A stretch of 64,000 nucleotides of DNA, from positions 1,998,001-2,062,000 of the forward strand of contig NZ_CP159258.1 in assembly GCF_040438925.1 (NCBI RefSeq), given 5' to 3'. The position numbers and the translations under genes are program-made. The stretch comes from Pseudomonas sp. MYb327 (GTDB lineage Bacteria; Pseudomonadota; Gammaproteobacteria; Pseudomonadales; Pseudomonadaceae). Positions 50,801-59,550 of the stretch are shown one piece after another. Position 1 is the stretch's first letter; each line of letters starts with the position of its first letter. The notes below the pieces were generated by a model, which did no database searches, was not told the origin of the DNA, and saw only the letters and a list, made by a program, of their open reading frames with translations.

Positions 50801-53464
50801 ATGACCGCCAACACCCGCGATCTGCCTGTGAAAACAGACAATGACATCGATAAACAGGAAACCCTCGAGTGGCTTGACGCGCTCGAAAGCATTGCCGGCA
50901 GCGCCGGCGGCGAACGCGTCGATTTTCTCCTGCAACGTCTGGAAGAACACGCCAGCCATTTGGGCGTGAGGCGCGCCGCTCATCCGTATTCGCAGTACCA
51001 GAACAGCATCGGTCTGGATAAACAACCGGCGTTTCCCGGTGATCTGGCGATGGAGGAGCGCATCACCTCGATCATTCGCTGGAACGCCTTGGCGATGGTT
51101 GCCCGTGCCAACAAGGCTTACGGTGAGTTGGGTGGCCATATCGCCAGCTATGCCTCGGCGGCTGAAATTTTCGAGATGGGCTTCAATCATTTTTTCCAGG
51201 CCGACAACGGCGACGCCAAAGGCGACCTGGTCTACTTTCAGCCGCACTCGGCGCCCGGTGTCTATGCCCGAGCGTTTCTTGAAGGTCATCTTGAAGAATC
51301 GCAGTTGGCCAGTTACCGCCAGGAAGTGGACGGAGGAGGGCTCTGCTCCTACCCGCATCCCTGGCTGATGCCGGACTTCTGGCAGTTCCCGACGGGCTCA
51401 ATGGGTATCGGCCCGATCAGTTCGATCTACCAGGCGCGTTTCCTGCGCTACCTAGAGCATCGCGGTATCGCCGACACTTCCAAGCGCCACGTCTGGGGTG
51501 TTTTCGGCGACGGCGAGATGGACGAACCCGAATCCATTGCCGCACTGTCGCTTGCCGCGAGGGAAAACCTCGACAATTTGACCTTCATCGTCAACTGCAA
51601 CCTGCAGCGCCTCGACGGTCCCGTGCGCGGCAACGGTCAGATCATTCAAGAGCTGGAATCGCTGTTCAAGGGCGCAGGCTGGAACGTCATCAAAGTGGTA
51701 TGGGGTTCCGATTGGGACGCGCTGTTCGCTCGCGACCGCAATCACGTATTGCTGCGTCGCTTCGCCCACACCGTGGACGGTCAATACCAGACCCTGGGTG
51801 CCAACGACGGCGCTTACAACATGGAGCACTTCTTCGACCTCGATCCAGAGTTGCAGGCGCTGGTGTCGCACATGACGCCTCAGGAAATCGACGGACTGCG
51901 CCGCGGCGGCCACGACTTCCGCAAACTCTACGCAGCCTTTGCAGCCGCAAAACAACTCAAGGGCCAGCCTACGGTGATCCTCGCCAAGACCAAAAAAGGT
52001 TATGGCATGGGGCTGGCCGGCGAGTCGCGCAACACCTCCCACGTGCAGAAAAAGCTCGACGTCGAAGCGCTCAAGGCGTTCCGCGACCGCTTCGCGATTC
52101 CGCTGGACGACGCAGCGCTGGAAGAGATGCGCTTCTTTAAACCGGCCGAAGACAGCGCGGAAATGCGCTATTTGCATGCTCGCCGGACTGAGCTGGGTGG
52201 TTATCTGCCTCGTCGCCAAACGCGTGCAGAACCGCTGCCCGTACCTGCGCTGGCCAGTTATGCGCAGTTCGCCCTGACGCCGGACGATCGCGAAACCTCG
52301 ACCACGACAGCGGTTGTTCGGCTGTTCACCAACCTGCTCAAGGACAAGCAACTGGGTCCAAAAATTGTGCCGATTGTTGCCGATGAGGCGCGCACCTTTG
52401 GCATGGCAAACCTGTTCCGGCAGATCGGCATCTATTCGCCAGCGGGCCAGTTGTACGAGCCGGAAGATGCCGGGGCGATGCTGTATTACAAAGAGTCCCG
52501 GGATGGCCAGCTTTTGGAGGAGGGCATCACCGAAGCGGGGGCGATCTCTTCCTGGGTGGCCGCTGCAACGTCCTATAGCGTCAACGGCGTCACCATGCTG
52601 CCGTTCTACATCTATTACTCGATGTTCGGTTTTCAACGTATCGGTGACCTGATCTGGGCTGCGGCGGATCAGCGTGCACGCGGCTTCCTGGTGGGCGCAA
52701 CCGCGGGCCGTACCACCTTGTCCGGTGAAGGTTTGCAGCACCAGGACGGCACCAGCCAACTGATTGCTTCCACCGTGCCGAATTGCCGTGCCTATGACCC
52801 GGCGTTCGCCAGCGAAGTGGCCGTCATCATCGATCATGGCAGCCGACGGATGCTCGAAGAGCAACACGATGAGTTCTATTACCTGACGGTCACCAACGAA
52901 AACTATGTTCAGGCGCCACTGACTGAAATCGACCACGAGGCCGTGATCAAAGGCATGCGTCGTTTCGGCCAGCGCGGTGACGAGCGTGCAGCACCCGCAG
53001 TGCGACTGCTGGGCTCAGGCTCGATTGCACGCGAGGTGATCGCCGCCGCTGAACTGCTCGCCGAGGATTGGAGCGTCACCAGTGAAATCTGGAGTGTCAC
53101 CAGTTTCTCCGAGTTGGCGCGTGACGCGCGGGAGGTCGAGCGCAACGCACTGTTCGGCGGGCAAGCAAGCGAACAGAGTTACGTCCAACAGTGCCTGGCG
53201 GGGGACACGCCGGTCGTGGCGGCCACTGACTATGTGCGCGGTTATGCGCAATTGATCGCTCCGTACATCCAGGCGCCTTACACCGCGCTGGGTACAGACG
53301 GCTTTGGCCGTAGCGACACGCGTCCTTCCCTTCGTCGCTTCTTTGAAATGGATCGCCAACACATCGCCGTCGCCGCGCTGGCTGCGATTGACCCGCAGAA
53401 AGCAGCTGATGCCCGTGCACGCTACGGCATCGATGTCGCCCATGACGCCCCCTGGAACTGCTGA
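50801..53464 (+). CDS. aceE: Pyruvate dehydrogenase E1, homodimeric type (copy 2)
   Basis: 887 residues, full-length AceE. It carries the ThDP motif starting GDGEMDEPES near residue 236 and NCNLQRLDGPVRGNG near 266, DEARTFGMANLFRQIGIYSP near 530, and the C-terminal GTDGFGRSDTR. It is clearly homologous to the copy at 5851 but differs in many positions and in the first 30 residues, so this is not a very recent duplication. It stands between a flavin reductase and an aceF in what looks like one operon with ring-cleavage genes. Role inferred: handling pyruvate or another 2-oxo acid released by the FAH hydrolase. Confidence 0.95.
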   Translation: MTANTRDLPVKTDNDIDKQETLEWLDALESIAGSAGGERVDFLLQRLEEHASHLGVRRAAHPYSQYQNSIGLDKQPAFPGDLAMEERITSIIRWNALAMVARANKAYGELGGHIASYASAAEIFEMGFNHFFQADNGDAKGDLVYFQPHSAPGVYARAFLEGHLEESQLASYRQEVDGGGLCSYPHPWLMPDFWQFPTGSMGIGPISSIYQARFLRYLEHRGIADTSKRHVWGVFGDGEMDEPESIAALSLAARENLDNLTFIVNCNLQRLDGPVRGNGQIIQELESLFKGAGWNVIKVVWGSDWDALFARDRNHVLLRRFAHTVDGQYQTLGANDGAYNMEHFFDLDPELQALVSHMTPQEIDGLRRGGHDFRKLYAAFAAAKQLKGQPTVILAKTKKGYGMGLAGESRNTSHVQKKLDVEALKAFRDRFAIPLDDAALEEMRFFKPAEDSAEMRYLHARRTELGGYLPRRQTRAEPLPVPALASYAQFALTPDDRETSTTTAVVRLFTNLLKDKQLGPKIVPIVADEARTFGMANLFRQIGIYSPAGQLYEPEDAGAMLYYKESRDGQLLEEGITEAGAISSWVAAATSYSVNGVTMLPFYIYYSMFGFQRIGDLIWAAADQRARGFLVGATAGRTTLSGEGLQHQDGTSQLIASTVPNCRAYDPAFASEVAVIIDHGSRRMLEEQHDEFYYLTVTNENYVQAPLTEIDHEAVIKGMRRFGQRGDERAAPAVRLLGSGSIAREVIAAAELLAEDWSVTSEIWSVTSFSELARDAREVERNALFGGQASEQSYVQQCLAGDTPVVAATDYVRGYAQLIAPYIQAPYTALGTDGFGRSDTRPSLRRFFEMDRQHIAVAALAAIDPQKAADARARYGIDVAHDAPWNC

Positions 53465-53487
53465 TTCCGCGAACGAGGAGACTGACT

Positions 53488-54777
53488 ATGCAACAACTCA
53501 TGGTTCCCGACATTGGCGACTTCCAGGACCTGCCCGTGATCGAAGTGCTGATCAAACCGGGAGACAAGGTCACGGTTGAGCAGGCATTGATTACCCTTGA
53601 GTCCGACAAGGCAGTGATGGATGTCCCGAGCACTCGCGATTGCACGATTCGTGAGGTGCTGATCAAACCGGGCGATTGCGTTTCTAAAGGCAGCGTGATC
53701 GCGCATGTTGATTTCGCCGATTCCGCGGTGGTTTCTCCGCAGGTATCTCCCACTGCAGTGGAAGCAGCCGCGCCGGTTCCTGCGGCCATTTCCGCAGCTG
53801 TCGCGGTGGAGCCAGCGCCGGCCCGGAGCACGACTCAAGCAGAAGCACCCGAAGTCGAAAAAACTCGCACGGCTTCTATGGCCCTGGCGGGTCCCGCCGT
53901 CCGTAAGTTCGCTCGCGAACTGGGTGTTGATCTGGATGAAGTGAAGGCCAGTTGCCCCAGCGGACGCATTCAGCGTGATGACGTAAAGGCATTTGTGAAA
54001 GCGCAACGCGCCAGTCTCCTGCCCACGAACGGGTCGGGTTCCGGCCTCAATCTGTTGCCGTGGCCGGATGTCGACTTCGCCAAGTTCGGGCCGATCGAGC
54101 GTCGTCAAGCATCGCGGATCAAGCGCCTCTCAGCAGCCAACCTGCATCGCAACTGGGTGAGCATTCCGCACGTCACCAACCACAGCCAGAGCGATATCAC
54201 TGACCTCGAAGCATTGCGCGTTCAGATCAATCAAGAGGCGAAGGCTGGAGACGCCAAGATCACCTTGCTGGCGTTTCTGATCAAGGCGAGCGTTGCTGCA
54301 TTGCAACGGTTTACGCAGTTCAACGTCAGCCTTGAGGGTGACGACATCGTGCAGAAACAGTACTTCCACATCGGCTTCGCCGCCGACACGCCTAACGGTC
54401 TGGTGGTACCGGTGATTCGCGATGCCGATCGCAAGGGCATCGCAGCGATCGCCGCTGAAATGGCCGAGCTCTCGCGTCTGGCCCGTGAAGGCAAGCTGTC
54501 GGGAGACCAGATGCGTGGCGGCTGCTTCACGGTGTCTTCGCTGGGTGGCATCGGTGGAGGGCACTTCACCCCAATTATCAATGCGCCTGAGGTGGCGATT
54601 CTCGGTGTCGGTAAAGCTTCGATGCAACCGACGTGGGACGGCTCGTCGTTCCAGCCGCGACTGCAATTGCCGCTGTCGCTTTCATGGGATCACCGCGCAG
54701 TGGACGGAGCCGAGGCCGGCAGGTTCCTCGCCCACCTGGTGAGTTTGCTGGCGGACTTCCGTCGTGTCTCGATCTGA
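53488..54777 (+). CDS. aceF: Pyruvate dehydrogenase E2, dihydrolipoyl acetyltransferase (copy 2)
   Basis: 429 residues, one lipoyl domain (lysine in ESDKAVMDVPS, about Lys41), Ala/Pro linker at about 80-130, subunit-binding domain starting GPAVRKFARELGVD near 133, and catalytic domain with SWDHRAVDGAEAGRF near 399. It starts 23 bases after aceE. No E3 gene follows; the next gene is a VOC dioxygenase. The complex must therefore borrow an E3, perhaps the lipoyl-E3 at 9946 or a housekeeping Lpd elsewhere. Confidence 0.93.
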   Translation: MQQLMVPDIGDFQDLPVIEVLIKPGDKVTVEQALITLESDKAVMDVPSTRDCTIREVLIKPGDCVSKGSVIAHVDFADSAVVSPQVSPTAVEAAAPVPAAISAAVAVEPAPARSTTQAEAPEVEKTRTASMALAGPAVRKFARELGVDLDEVKASCPSGRIQRDDVKAFVKAQRASLLPTNGSGSGLNLLPWPDVDFAKFGPIERRQASRIKRLSAANLHRNWVSIPHVTNHSQSDITDLEALRVQINQEAKAGDAKITLLAFLIKASVAALQRFTQFNVSLEGDDIVQKQYFHIGFAADTPNGLVVPVIRDADRKGIAAIAAEMAELSRLAREGKLSGDQMRGGCFTVSSLGGIGGGHFTPIINAPEVAILGVGKASMQPTWDGSSFQPRLQLPLSLSWDHRAVDGAEAGRFLAHLVSLLADFRRVSI

Positions 54778-54788
54778 ATCGTTATGAC

Positions 54789-54797
54789 AAAAACAAG
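54789..54797 (+). promoter_or_regulatory. CA motif at VOC dioxygenase start
   Basis: AAAAACAAG overlaps the SD AAGGAG (54795-54800) of the gene at 54808. Its position inside the operon suggests gene-by-gene translational control. Confidence 0.55.
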
Positions 54798-54807
54798 GAG
54801 AACGAAA

Positions 54808-55407
54808 ATGACTGCATTGCAACGCGAAGACAGCATCACCTCCACGAATGAGCGGATCGTCCCATTCAAAATGGCCCACGTGGTCTTTCAATGCACTGAC
54901 CGCCAGAAGATGGTCGATTGGTACCGTCAGTTGTTCCAGGCGGAACTGGTGTTCGAGGATCAAGTGCTGACCTTCCTCGCCTACGACGATGAGCATCACC
55001 GCCTGGCTTTTTTCAATAGCCCGCACTTGCCCGGCAAGACTATCGATATCGCCGGGTTACACCACATTGCCTACAGCTATCGCGTGATTGGCGAACTGCT
55101 CAGCACGTACGAGCGGCTCAAACCCTTGGGCATTCTGCCGGTCTGGACCATCAACCATGGGCCAACCACCTCGCTGTATTACAGCGATCCGGAAGGCAAC
55201 AACATTGAGCTGCAAGTCGACAACTACCCCGATCACAACGATGCGGCCGCGTTCTTCCATACCCAGGCGTTCGCCGATAACCCCATCGGCGTCGAGTTCG
55301 ATGCCGATGCCCTCGTCGCGCTGTGGCGCGAAGGTGCCAGCGACGCGCAGCTTTGCGCGCTCGGCACTTGCGCTACCGGTCAATCGCTGGGCCCCCAGAA
55401 GAGGTAA
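54808..55407 (+). CDS. Single-module VOC dioxygenase (type III biphenyl-diol dioxygenase-like)
   Basis: 199 residues from ATG 54808; an upstream ATG at 54784 would swallow the SD. It has one VOC unit with a complete putative 2-His-1-carboxylate site: His24 (KMAHVVF), His86 (LHHIAY) and Glu134 (NNIELQVD). The SDPEGNNIEL segment and pairing with an FAH gene are common in small extradiol-type dioxygenases. A C-terminal extension of about 50 residues follows. It likely cleaves the ring made by the monooxygenase at 48928. Substrate unknown. Confidence 0.82.
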   Translation: MTALQREDSITSTNERIVPFKMAHVVFQCTDRQKMVDWYRQLFQAELVFEDQVLTFLAYDDEHHRLAFFNSPHLPGKTIDIAGLHHIAYSYRVIGELLSTYERLKPLGILPVWTINHGPTTSLYYSDPEGNNIELQVDNYPDHNDAAAFFHTQAFADNPIGVEFDADALVALWREGASDAQLCALGTCATGQSLGPQKR

Positions 55408-55412
55408 GCACC

Positions 55413-56279
55413 ATGAAACTGTGTAGTTTTCAAATCGGCAATAACGCGCCGGCGATCGGATTGGTTGTGGGCAATAGCGTCATTCCTGTCGCGGATTACC
55501 TGAAATCGGCGCCGAAGACGATGATCGAACTGATCTCCGCTTGGGAAGAATGGCGCGAGTCATTACAGCAACTGACAAACAGCGGTGCGGCGAGCATTGC
55601 GCTTGACCAGGTTACGCTGCTGGCGCCGGTCCCTCGGCCCGGGAAGATTCTCGGTATCGGCCTGAACTACGCCGACCATGTCGAGGAATCCGGTATGGAG
55701 ATGCCGGCTGATCAATTGTGGTTTGCCAAGATGCCAACAAGTGCCAACGGACCCTACGCGCCGCTGGATCTGCCGAAAGTCTCCGAAGCACTCGATTACG
55801 AAGCCGAGATGGTCTTCATTGTGGGCAAGCGCTGCCGTCACCTGACGGAGCAAACCGCGAAGCAAGCGATCTTCGGCTATAGCGTGGGCAACGATGTCAG
55901 TGTTCGTGACTGGCAACTGCGTACTTCGCAATTTGTCCTGGGCAAGTCATTCGATACCCACGCGCCGTTCGGCCCCTGGATCGTGACCGCCGATGAGATC
56001 GAAGATCCTCATCAACTGGGTATTCGCTGCTTCGTCAATGACGAGAAGCGCCAGGACTCGAACACCCACCAGTTGATTTTCGATTGCTACCAGCAGATCG
56101 AGCATCTTTCGAAGGTCATGACGCTTGAGCCGGGCGATGTAATTTTCTCGGGTACGCCAGGGGGTGTCGGTGTTGGCTTCAAGCCGCCGCGTTTTTTGCG
56201 TGCGGGAGACCGGGTACGAGTAGAGATCGACGAGATCGGCAGCATCGAAAACATCGTGCACCACGAACCATCAGCCTAA
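55413..56279 (+). CDS. FAH family hydrolase/isomerase
   Basis: 288 residues from ATG 55413, five bases after the dioxygenase stop. Metal ligands are in ALDYEAEMVFIVG (Glu-x-Glu near residue 135) and GNDVSVRDWQ (Asp near 166); GLNYADHVEE near 82 and GDVIFSGTPGGVGVG near 240 are family signatures. It is the second FAH gene of the window and again follows a VOC dioxygenase. Probable role: split the ring-fission product to a 2-oxo acid and a carboxylate. Confidence 0.9.
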   Translation: MKLCSFQIGNNAPAIGLVVGNSVIPVADYLKSAPKTMIELISAWEEWRESLQQLTNSGAASIALDQVTLLAPVPRPGKILGIGLNYADHVEESGMEMPADQLWFAKMPTSANGPYAPLDLPKVSEALDYEAEMVFIVGKRCRHLTEQTAKQAIFGYSVGNDVSVRDWQLRTSQFVLGKSFDTHAPFGPWIVTADEIEDPHQLGIRCFVNDEKRQDSNTHQLIFDCYQQIEHLSKVMTLEPGDVIFSGTPGGVGVGFKPPRFLRAGDRVRVEIDEIGSIENIVHHEPSA

Positions 56280-56383
56280 AGCGCCCGGCAACTCTTTGCG
56301 CGGGTTGGCCACGCCCTGCCTGCGCAAAGTGTTCAAGCGTTATCAGATCAGGCTTCGACTGTATCCCAAGCACGACTTATTAG

Positions 56384-56396
56384 AATAAAAACAAAA
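56384..56396 (+). promoter_or_regulatory. CA motif at SphA-like gene start
   Basis: AATAAAAACAAAA runs into the AAAGG SD of the gene at 56409. Confidence 0.55.
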
Positions 56397-56408
56397 GGTA
56401 AATACGTT

Positions 56409-57317
56409 ATGTGCAAATCAAAGGCTGCAATCGGTGCGATTGCGGCAATAGCGCTTAATTCTTCGACTGCAATTTATGCGAGCGAAAATGGCCAAACCAG
56501 TTATCCGATCGGTGTTAACACAGTATTGAATGGCGTACTTCCAGCGCCGGGACAGACTTATTACTACGATTATTTTCAGGTTTATCATGCCGGGCAATTC
56601 AACGATAAGAATGGCGATAGCTCAATACCGGCTTTTCGGGCGGAAGTTGTCGTGAACGCTTCAAGGATTGTGCATACCTGGGAAACTCCCATCGGGCCGT
56701 TTGTGGCAGCCTCAGGTTTGGTTGTGCCTCTGGTCAATGTGAATAATGCCATTGCCGGTAATCATCAACATAACACCGCACAGGGTGACATGATCCTGCA
56801 CACGCTGTTCTTGGGGTACACCAACGAACAACACAGTGTTTTTGGTTTTTTTGCGCCCTTTGATGTGCTGTTGCCTACCGGGGAATACAACAAGAATAGC
56901 GTCGCCAACACCGGGCTCAATCATTACACCTGGATGCCCAGCTGGCAGAACACCTGGTTTCCGACCGCCAATGTGGAGGTTTCTACCGGGCTGACTGCCG
57001 AGATTAACGCCGAAAACCACAAAACCGACTATCGGTCCGGTAATTCCGCCACCTTCGATTGGATGGCGGGCTATTCGCTCAATGAGAAATGGCAAGTGGG
57101 TGTGCAGGGCTATTACTCTAGGCAGTTTACGGATGACAAAATCAACGGCTCTACCGTGCTGGATGGATTCCGCGGGCAGAGCGCCTCAATTGGCCCGCAA
57201 GTACGCTACACAATAAGTCCGGGCGTTGCGGTGGCGTTGAAGTGGCAGCATGAGTTTGACGTAGAGAATCGTCCAGAGGGTGACCGGGTGTGGTTTCAGT
57301 TCGCGTTTCCGATTTGA
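56409..57317 (+). CDS. SphA/phenol-MetA-pathway family outer-membrane protein
   Basis: 302 residues with a signal peptide (AIGAIAAIALNSSTAIYA, cleaved near residue 25) and an aromatic-rich strand pattern, ending WFQFAFPI. Segments such as ENGQTSYPIGVNTVLNGVLP and DVLLPTGEYNK with the final KWQHEFDVENRPEGDRVWFQ (partial) match the 'MetA-pathway of phenol degradation'/SphA family, common in aromatic operons and thought to be outer-membrane channels. It follows the FAH gene by 130 bases. Likely substrate entry. Confidence 0.82.
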   Translation: MCKSKAAIGAIAAIALNSSTAIYASENGQTSYPIGVNTVLNGVLPAPGQTYYYDYFQVYHAGQFNDKNGDSSIPAFRAEVVVNASRIVHTWETPIGPFVAASGLVVPLVNVNNAIAGNHQHNTAQGDMILHTLFLGYTNEQHSVFGFFAPFDVLLPTGEYNKNSVANTGLNHYTWMPSWQNTWFPTANVEVSTGLTAEINAENHKTDYRSGNSATFDWMAGYSLNEKWQVGVQGYYSRQFTDDKINGSTVLDGFRGQSASIGPQVRYTISPGVAVALKWQHEFDVENRPEGDRVWFQFAFPI

Positions 57318-57442
57318 TCGACTGTGCTGCAGATCAATAGTCATATAACGATTACTAACCCGTTGCAGTGGGCCGCAAGTTATTGGCTTGCGGCTTTCTG
57401 CTTGTTCACGTCCAGTGTGAAAAATTCAGTCAGGAGATATCA

Positions 57443-57820
57443 ATGAGTAATCAGCAGGCCGTTGACGCAATTATCAACCGTGAGAACTTGCGGTGCCGCG
57501 CATTAGTAGAGGGCGACCTGGTTCAATTGAGTGATCTGGTTGACGATCAATTGGTACACATCCACGCCACCGGCCAAACCGACGATAAAGCCGCCTACCT
57601 CAAGTTGGTTCGCGAGGGGATAACGTTTTTACGGGTCGAGCGCAAGAACCTTGACGTGCGTGTTTATGGCGAACTTGCCGTCGCCACGGGCAGGTTGGTG
57701 CAGGACATTGAGTTGCGCAGCAGCGGCGAGCGGCGGGAAATGGATGTTGTCACGACACAAGTGTGGTCATGCCTTCATGGCATCTGGCGCCAGGTGAGTT
57801 TTCAGGCGACCAATCTTTAA
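57443..57820 (+). CDS. SnoaL-like (DUF4440-type NTF2-fold) protein
   Basis: 125 residues from ATG 57443, with AGGAG six bases upstream. The opening VDAIINRENLRCRALVEGDL and the later LSDLVDDQLVHIHATG segment are typical of small DUF4440/SnoaL proteins. It is the last gene of the second catabolic operon. Possible isomerase or binder; function unknown. Confidence 0.75.
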   Translation: MSNQQAVDAIINRENLRCRALVEGDLVQLSDLVDDQLVHIHATGQTDDKAAYLKLVREGITFLRVERKNLDVRVYGELAVATGRLVQDIELRSSGERREMDVVTTQVWSCLHGIWRQVSFQATNL

Positions 57821-57849
57821 ACACTTGCCCCTCAAGGCGTAAATGAAAA

Positions 57850-57879
57850 CAGCCCGATGGCATCTCTGCCACCGGGCTG
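57850..57879 (-). terminator. Terminator of alpha/beta-hydrolase gene (possibly bidirectional)
   Basis: CAGCCCG (57850-57856) and CGGGCTG (57873-57879), with an inner GGC/GCC pairing, form a strong hairpin between two convergent genes. On the minus strand it is followed by TTTTC, a good rho-independent end; on the plus strand the T-run is poor. Confidence 0.75.
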
Positions 57880-57891
57880 CTTCCAAGTGAT

Positions 57892-58797
57892 TTAAACGCG
57901 TTCGGCGCAGCGCTTGGCGAAGGACAGTTGCTCGAGTTGGAATTGCTCACCTACCCGGTGAAAGTCAATGCAATGACCGGCGCCCAACACCAGCGCGGCA
58001 TCTACCTCGGGGCTGTTGCTGAACGCGTTGGAAAATTGGTTGACCAGATCTTCTGAGACCGGCCACAGTTTTTCAAATTCCGGTTGCCGATAGTGCACGG
58101 GTACCGTGACGTTGGCCGCGAGTTTCCCCACCATTTTCGGCCATCCGAAGCTGATGTCGATCAGTTCGCTACGCGGTGCCGGTGCCCCTGCGCTGTAACT
58201 TGCCTGGGGCATCACGTTGCTGTCGTAGGTGGCCTCAGGACCGAAGAAAAAGCCGTTCATGGCCTCCATTGGAATGTTGACGAATGTCTGTGTTGGCGGA
58301 ATCTCGTTCCATTTGTCTTTGGACTCCGGCACCGGGTCCAGGCCGACACCGGACACCGCAATGCCCAGCAGTGGCCAGGACGGTTGGCGTGCCGCGATAG
58401 CAATACAGACCGCGCCACCAATGGAATGCCCGATAAGCACCACACCGCAGACCTGATGCTTGTAATTGCGCCAGATTTCATCAATGGCGGACTCAAGGAT
58501 TTGCGCGTGGTGAATGATGCTCGGGGCTGCTGAGGCGAAGTCAGTGCTATGACCGTAGCCTGGGCGGTCGATGGCAATAATGGGCAGGCATTGAGCCTGT
58601 GCTCTATCCAGTAAGGAATATCCTTCGATATCAAAATAGCTCGAGGAGTACGTCCCACCATGAATGGCGATGATCAGCGGCCGTTTGTGGTTGTCGGCTT
58701 CGGGCATCCTTCCCTGTGCCGACAACGGGATGCCCAATCCGTGGAAGATGTAGTCCAGATGAGCAGTGTTTTTCCTGGTGTTTTTCATGGCGGTCAT
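57892..58797 (-). CDS. Alpha/beta-hydrolase
   Basis: 301 residues (a second ATG at 58788 has better SD spacing to AGGGA and may be the real start). HGGTYSSSYFD near residue 47 forms the oxyanion region, the nucleophile Ser is in VLIGHSIGGAV near 125, and the catalytic His is in LGAGHCIDFH near 282. It probably cleaves an ester, lactone or C-C bond; C-C hydrolases of meta-cleavage pathways share the fold, but nothing proves that here. It is convergent with the second catabolic operon and follows the SnoaL gene at 58857 on the same strand. Confidence 0.85.
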   Translation of the reverse strand: MTAMKNTRKNTAHLDYIFHGLGIPLSAQGRMPEADNHKRPLIIAIHGGTYSSSYFDIEGYSLLDRAQAQCLPIIAIDRPGYGHSTDFASAAPSIIHHAQILESAIDEIWRNYKHQVCGVVLIGHSIGGAVCIAIAARQPSWPLLGIAVSGVGLDPVPESKDKWNEIPPTQTFVNIPMEAMNGFFFGPEATYDSNVMPQASYSAGAPAPRSELIDISFGWPKMVGKLAANVTVPVHYRQPEFEKLWPVSEDLVNQFSNAFSNSPEVDAALVLGAGHCIDFHRVGEQFQLEQLSFAKRCAERV

Positions 58798-58856
58798 TCC
58801 CTGTTCTTATATTTGTCGAGTCGACTGAAATTACCCATGCGTTGTGTGTCCAGACT

Positions 58857-59435
58857 TCACGCTGCGTTCAGCCAATCGGCGGCCTGTTTGCGCATGGCCT
58901 GCTCAAGCTCGCTGCCGCGAGTGGCAAACAAACGGTTAAGCAGGAAGCCGCTTTTTTCCAGCAGATAGGCCAGTGGCGCGTATTCGCGTGGGTAACGCGA
59001 CACGACTTCACGGTCGATCTCCACCAGCCCCTGTGGAAACGTGAAGCTGCCCATGTCGTAGATGCTCTGGCGCTTGACCAGTTTCCATTGCCCCTCGCGC
59101 TTTTCGGCAAGGTCATAGAACCGGTTGTGCACGCTGCACCCCAGGCCCAGGCGAACGTTTTCGCCGACAATCACCGCGTTGGTTTCGACGATGGCCTTAT
59201 TGCCGTTGAGGCTCACCACAGGTGTGCCAATCAGGTGCTTGGTGCGCAGGTCGGATTTGCCCATACGCTTTGAGCCTTCAACGAACTCTGCGAATGGCCC
59301 TTCAAACCAGGTGATTTCGATCACGCCATCAGGATGGGCCAGCCTGGCCAGTTCGTCCCATTGCCCCAGATCGCGATGAATCCAGCCAGTGATCAAGTCG
59401 GTAATTTGCAGGCGGTCTTCCAGATAAGTCGACAT
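58857..59435 (-). CDS. SnoaL-like (NTF2-fold) protein
   Basis: 192 residues. LEDRLQITDLITGWIHRDLG at the start and GVIEITWFEGPFAEFVEG near residue 37 are of the SnoaL_4 type, with a later strand REGQWKLVKRQSIYDMGSFT. It is divergent from the LysR at 59551 and 59 bases ahead of the hydrolase gene, so LysR probably controls both. Function not assignable beyond fold. Confidence 0.75.
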   Translation of the reverse strand: MSTYLEDRLQITDLITGWIHRDLGQWDELARLAHPDGVIEITWFEGPFAEFVEGSKRMGKSDLRTKHLIGTPVVSLNGNKAIVETNAVIVGENVRLGLGCSVHNRFYDLAEKREGQWKLVKRQSIYDMGSFTFPQGLVEIDREVVSRYPREYAPLAYLLEKSGFLLNRLFATRGSELEQAMRKQAADWLNAA

Positions 59436-59495
59436 GTGAATCCTCGATGTTCAGTAGTGGCGTACACCTTGAGGATCTTCTTCTCGACTGATAAC

Positions 59496-59510
59496 TTCAA
59501 ATAGATTGAA
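59496..59510. promoter_or_regulatory. LysR-box candidate
   Basis: TTCAA-ATAGA-TTGAA, an inverted repeat containing the T-N11-A pattern, lies in the divergent gap between the SnoaL and LysR genes. Confidence 0.5.
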
Positions 59511-59550
59511 ATGAACGATTGATCATTAAAACTGATCGAGGAGAGCGGTC

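Noticed and set aside
48928..56279. A steroid (HsaABCD-type) degradation operon
   Set aside because: The oxygenase and reductase resemble HsaA/HsaB, but the dioxygenase is a single VOC module, the hydrolase is FAH-type and not HsaD-like, and no steroid-ring genes are present.
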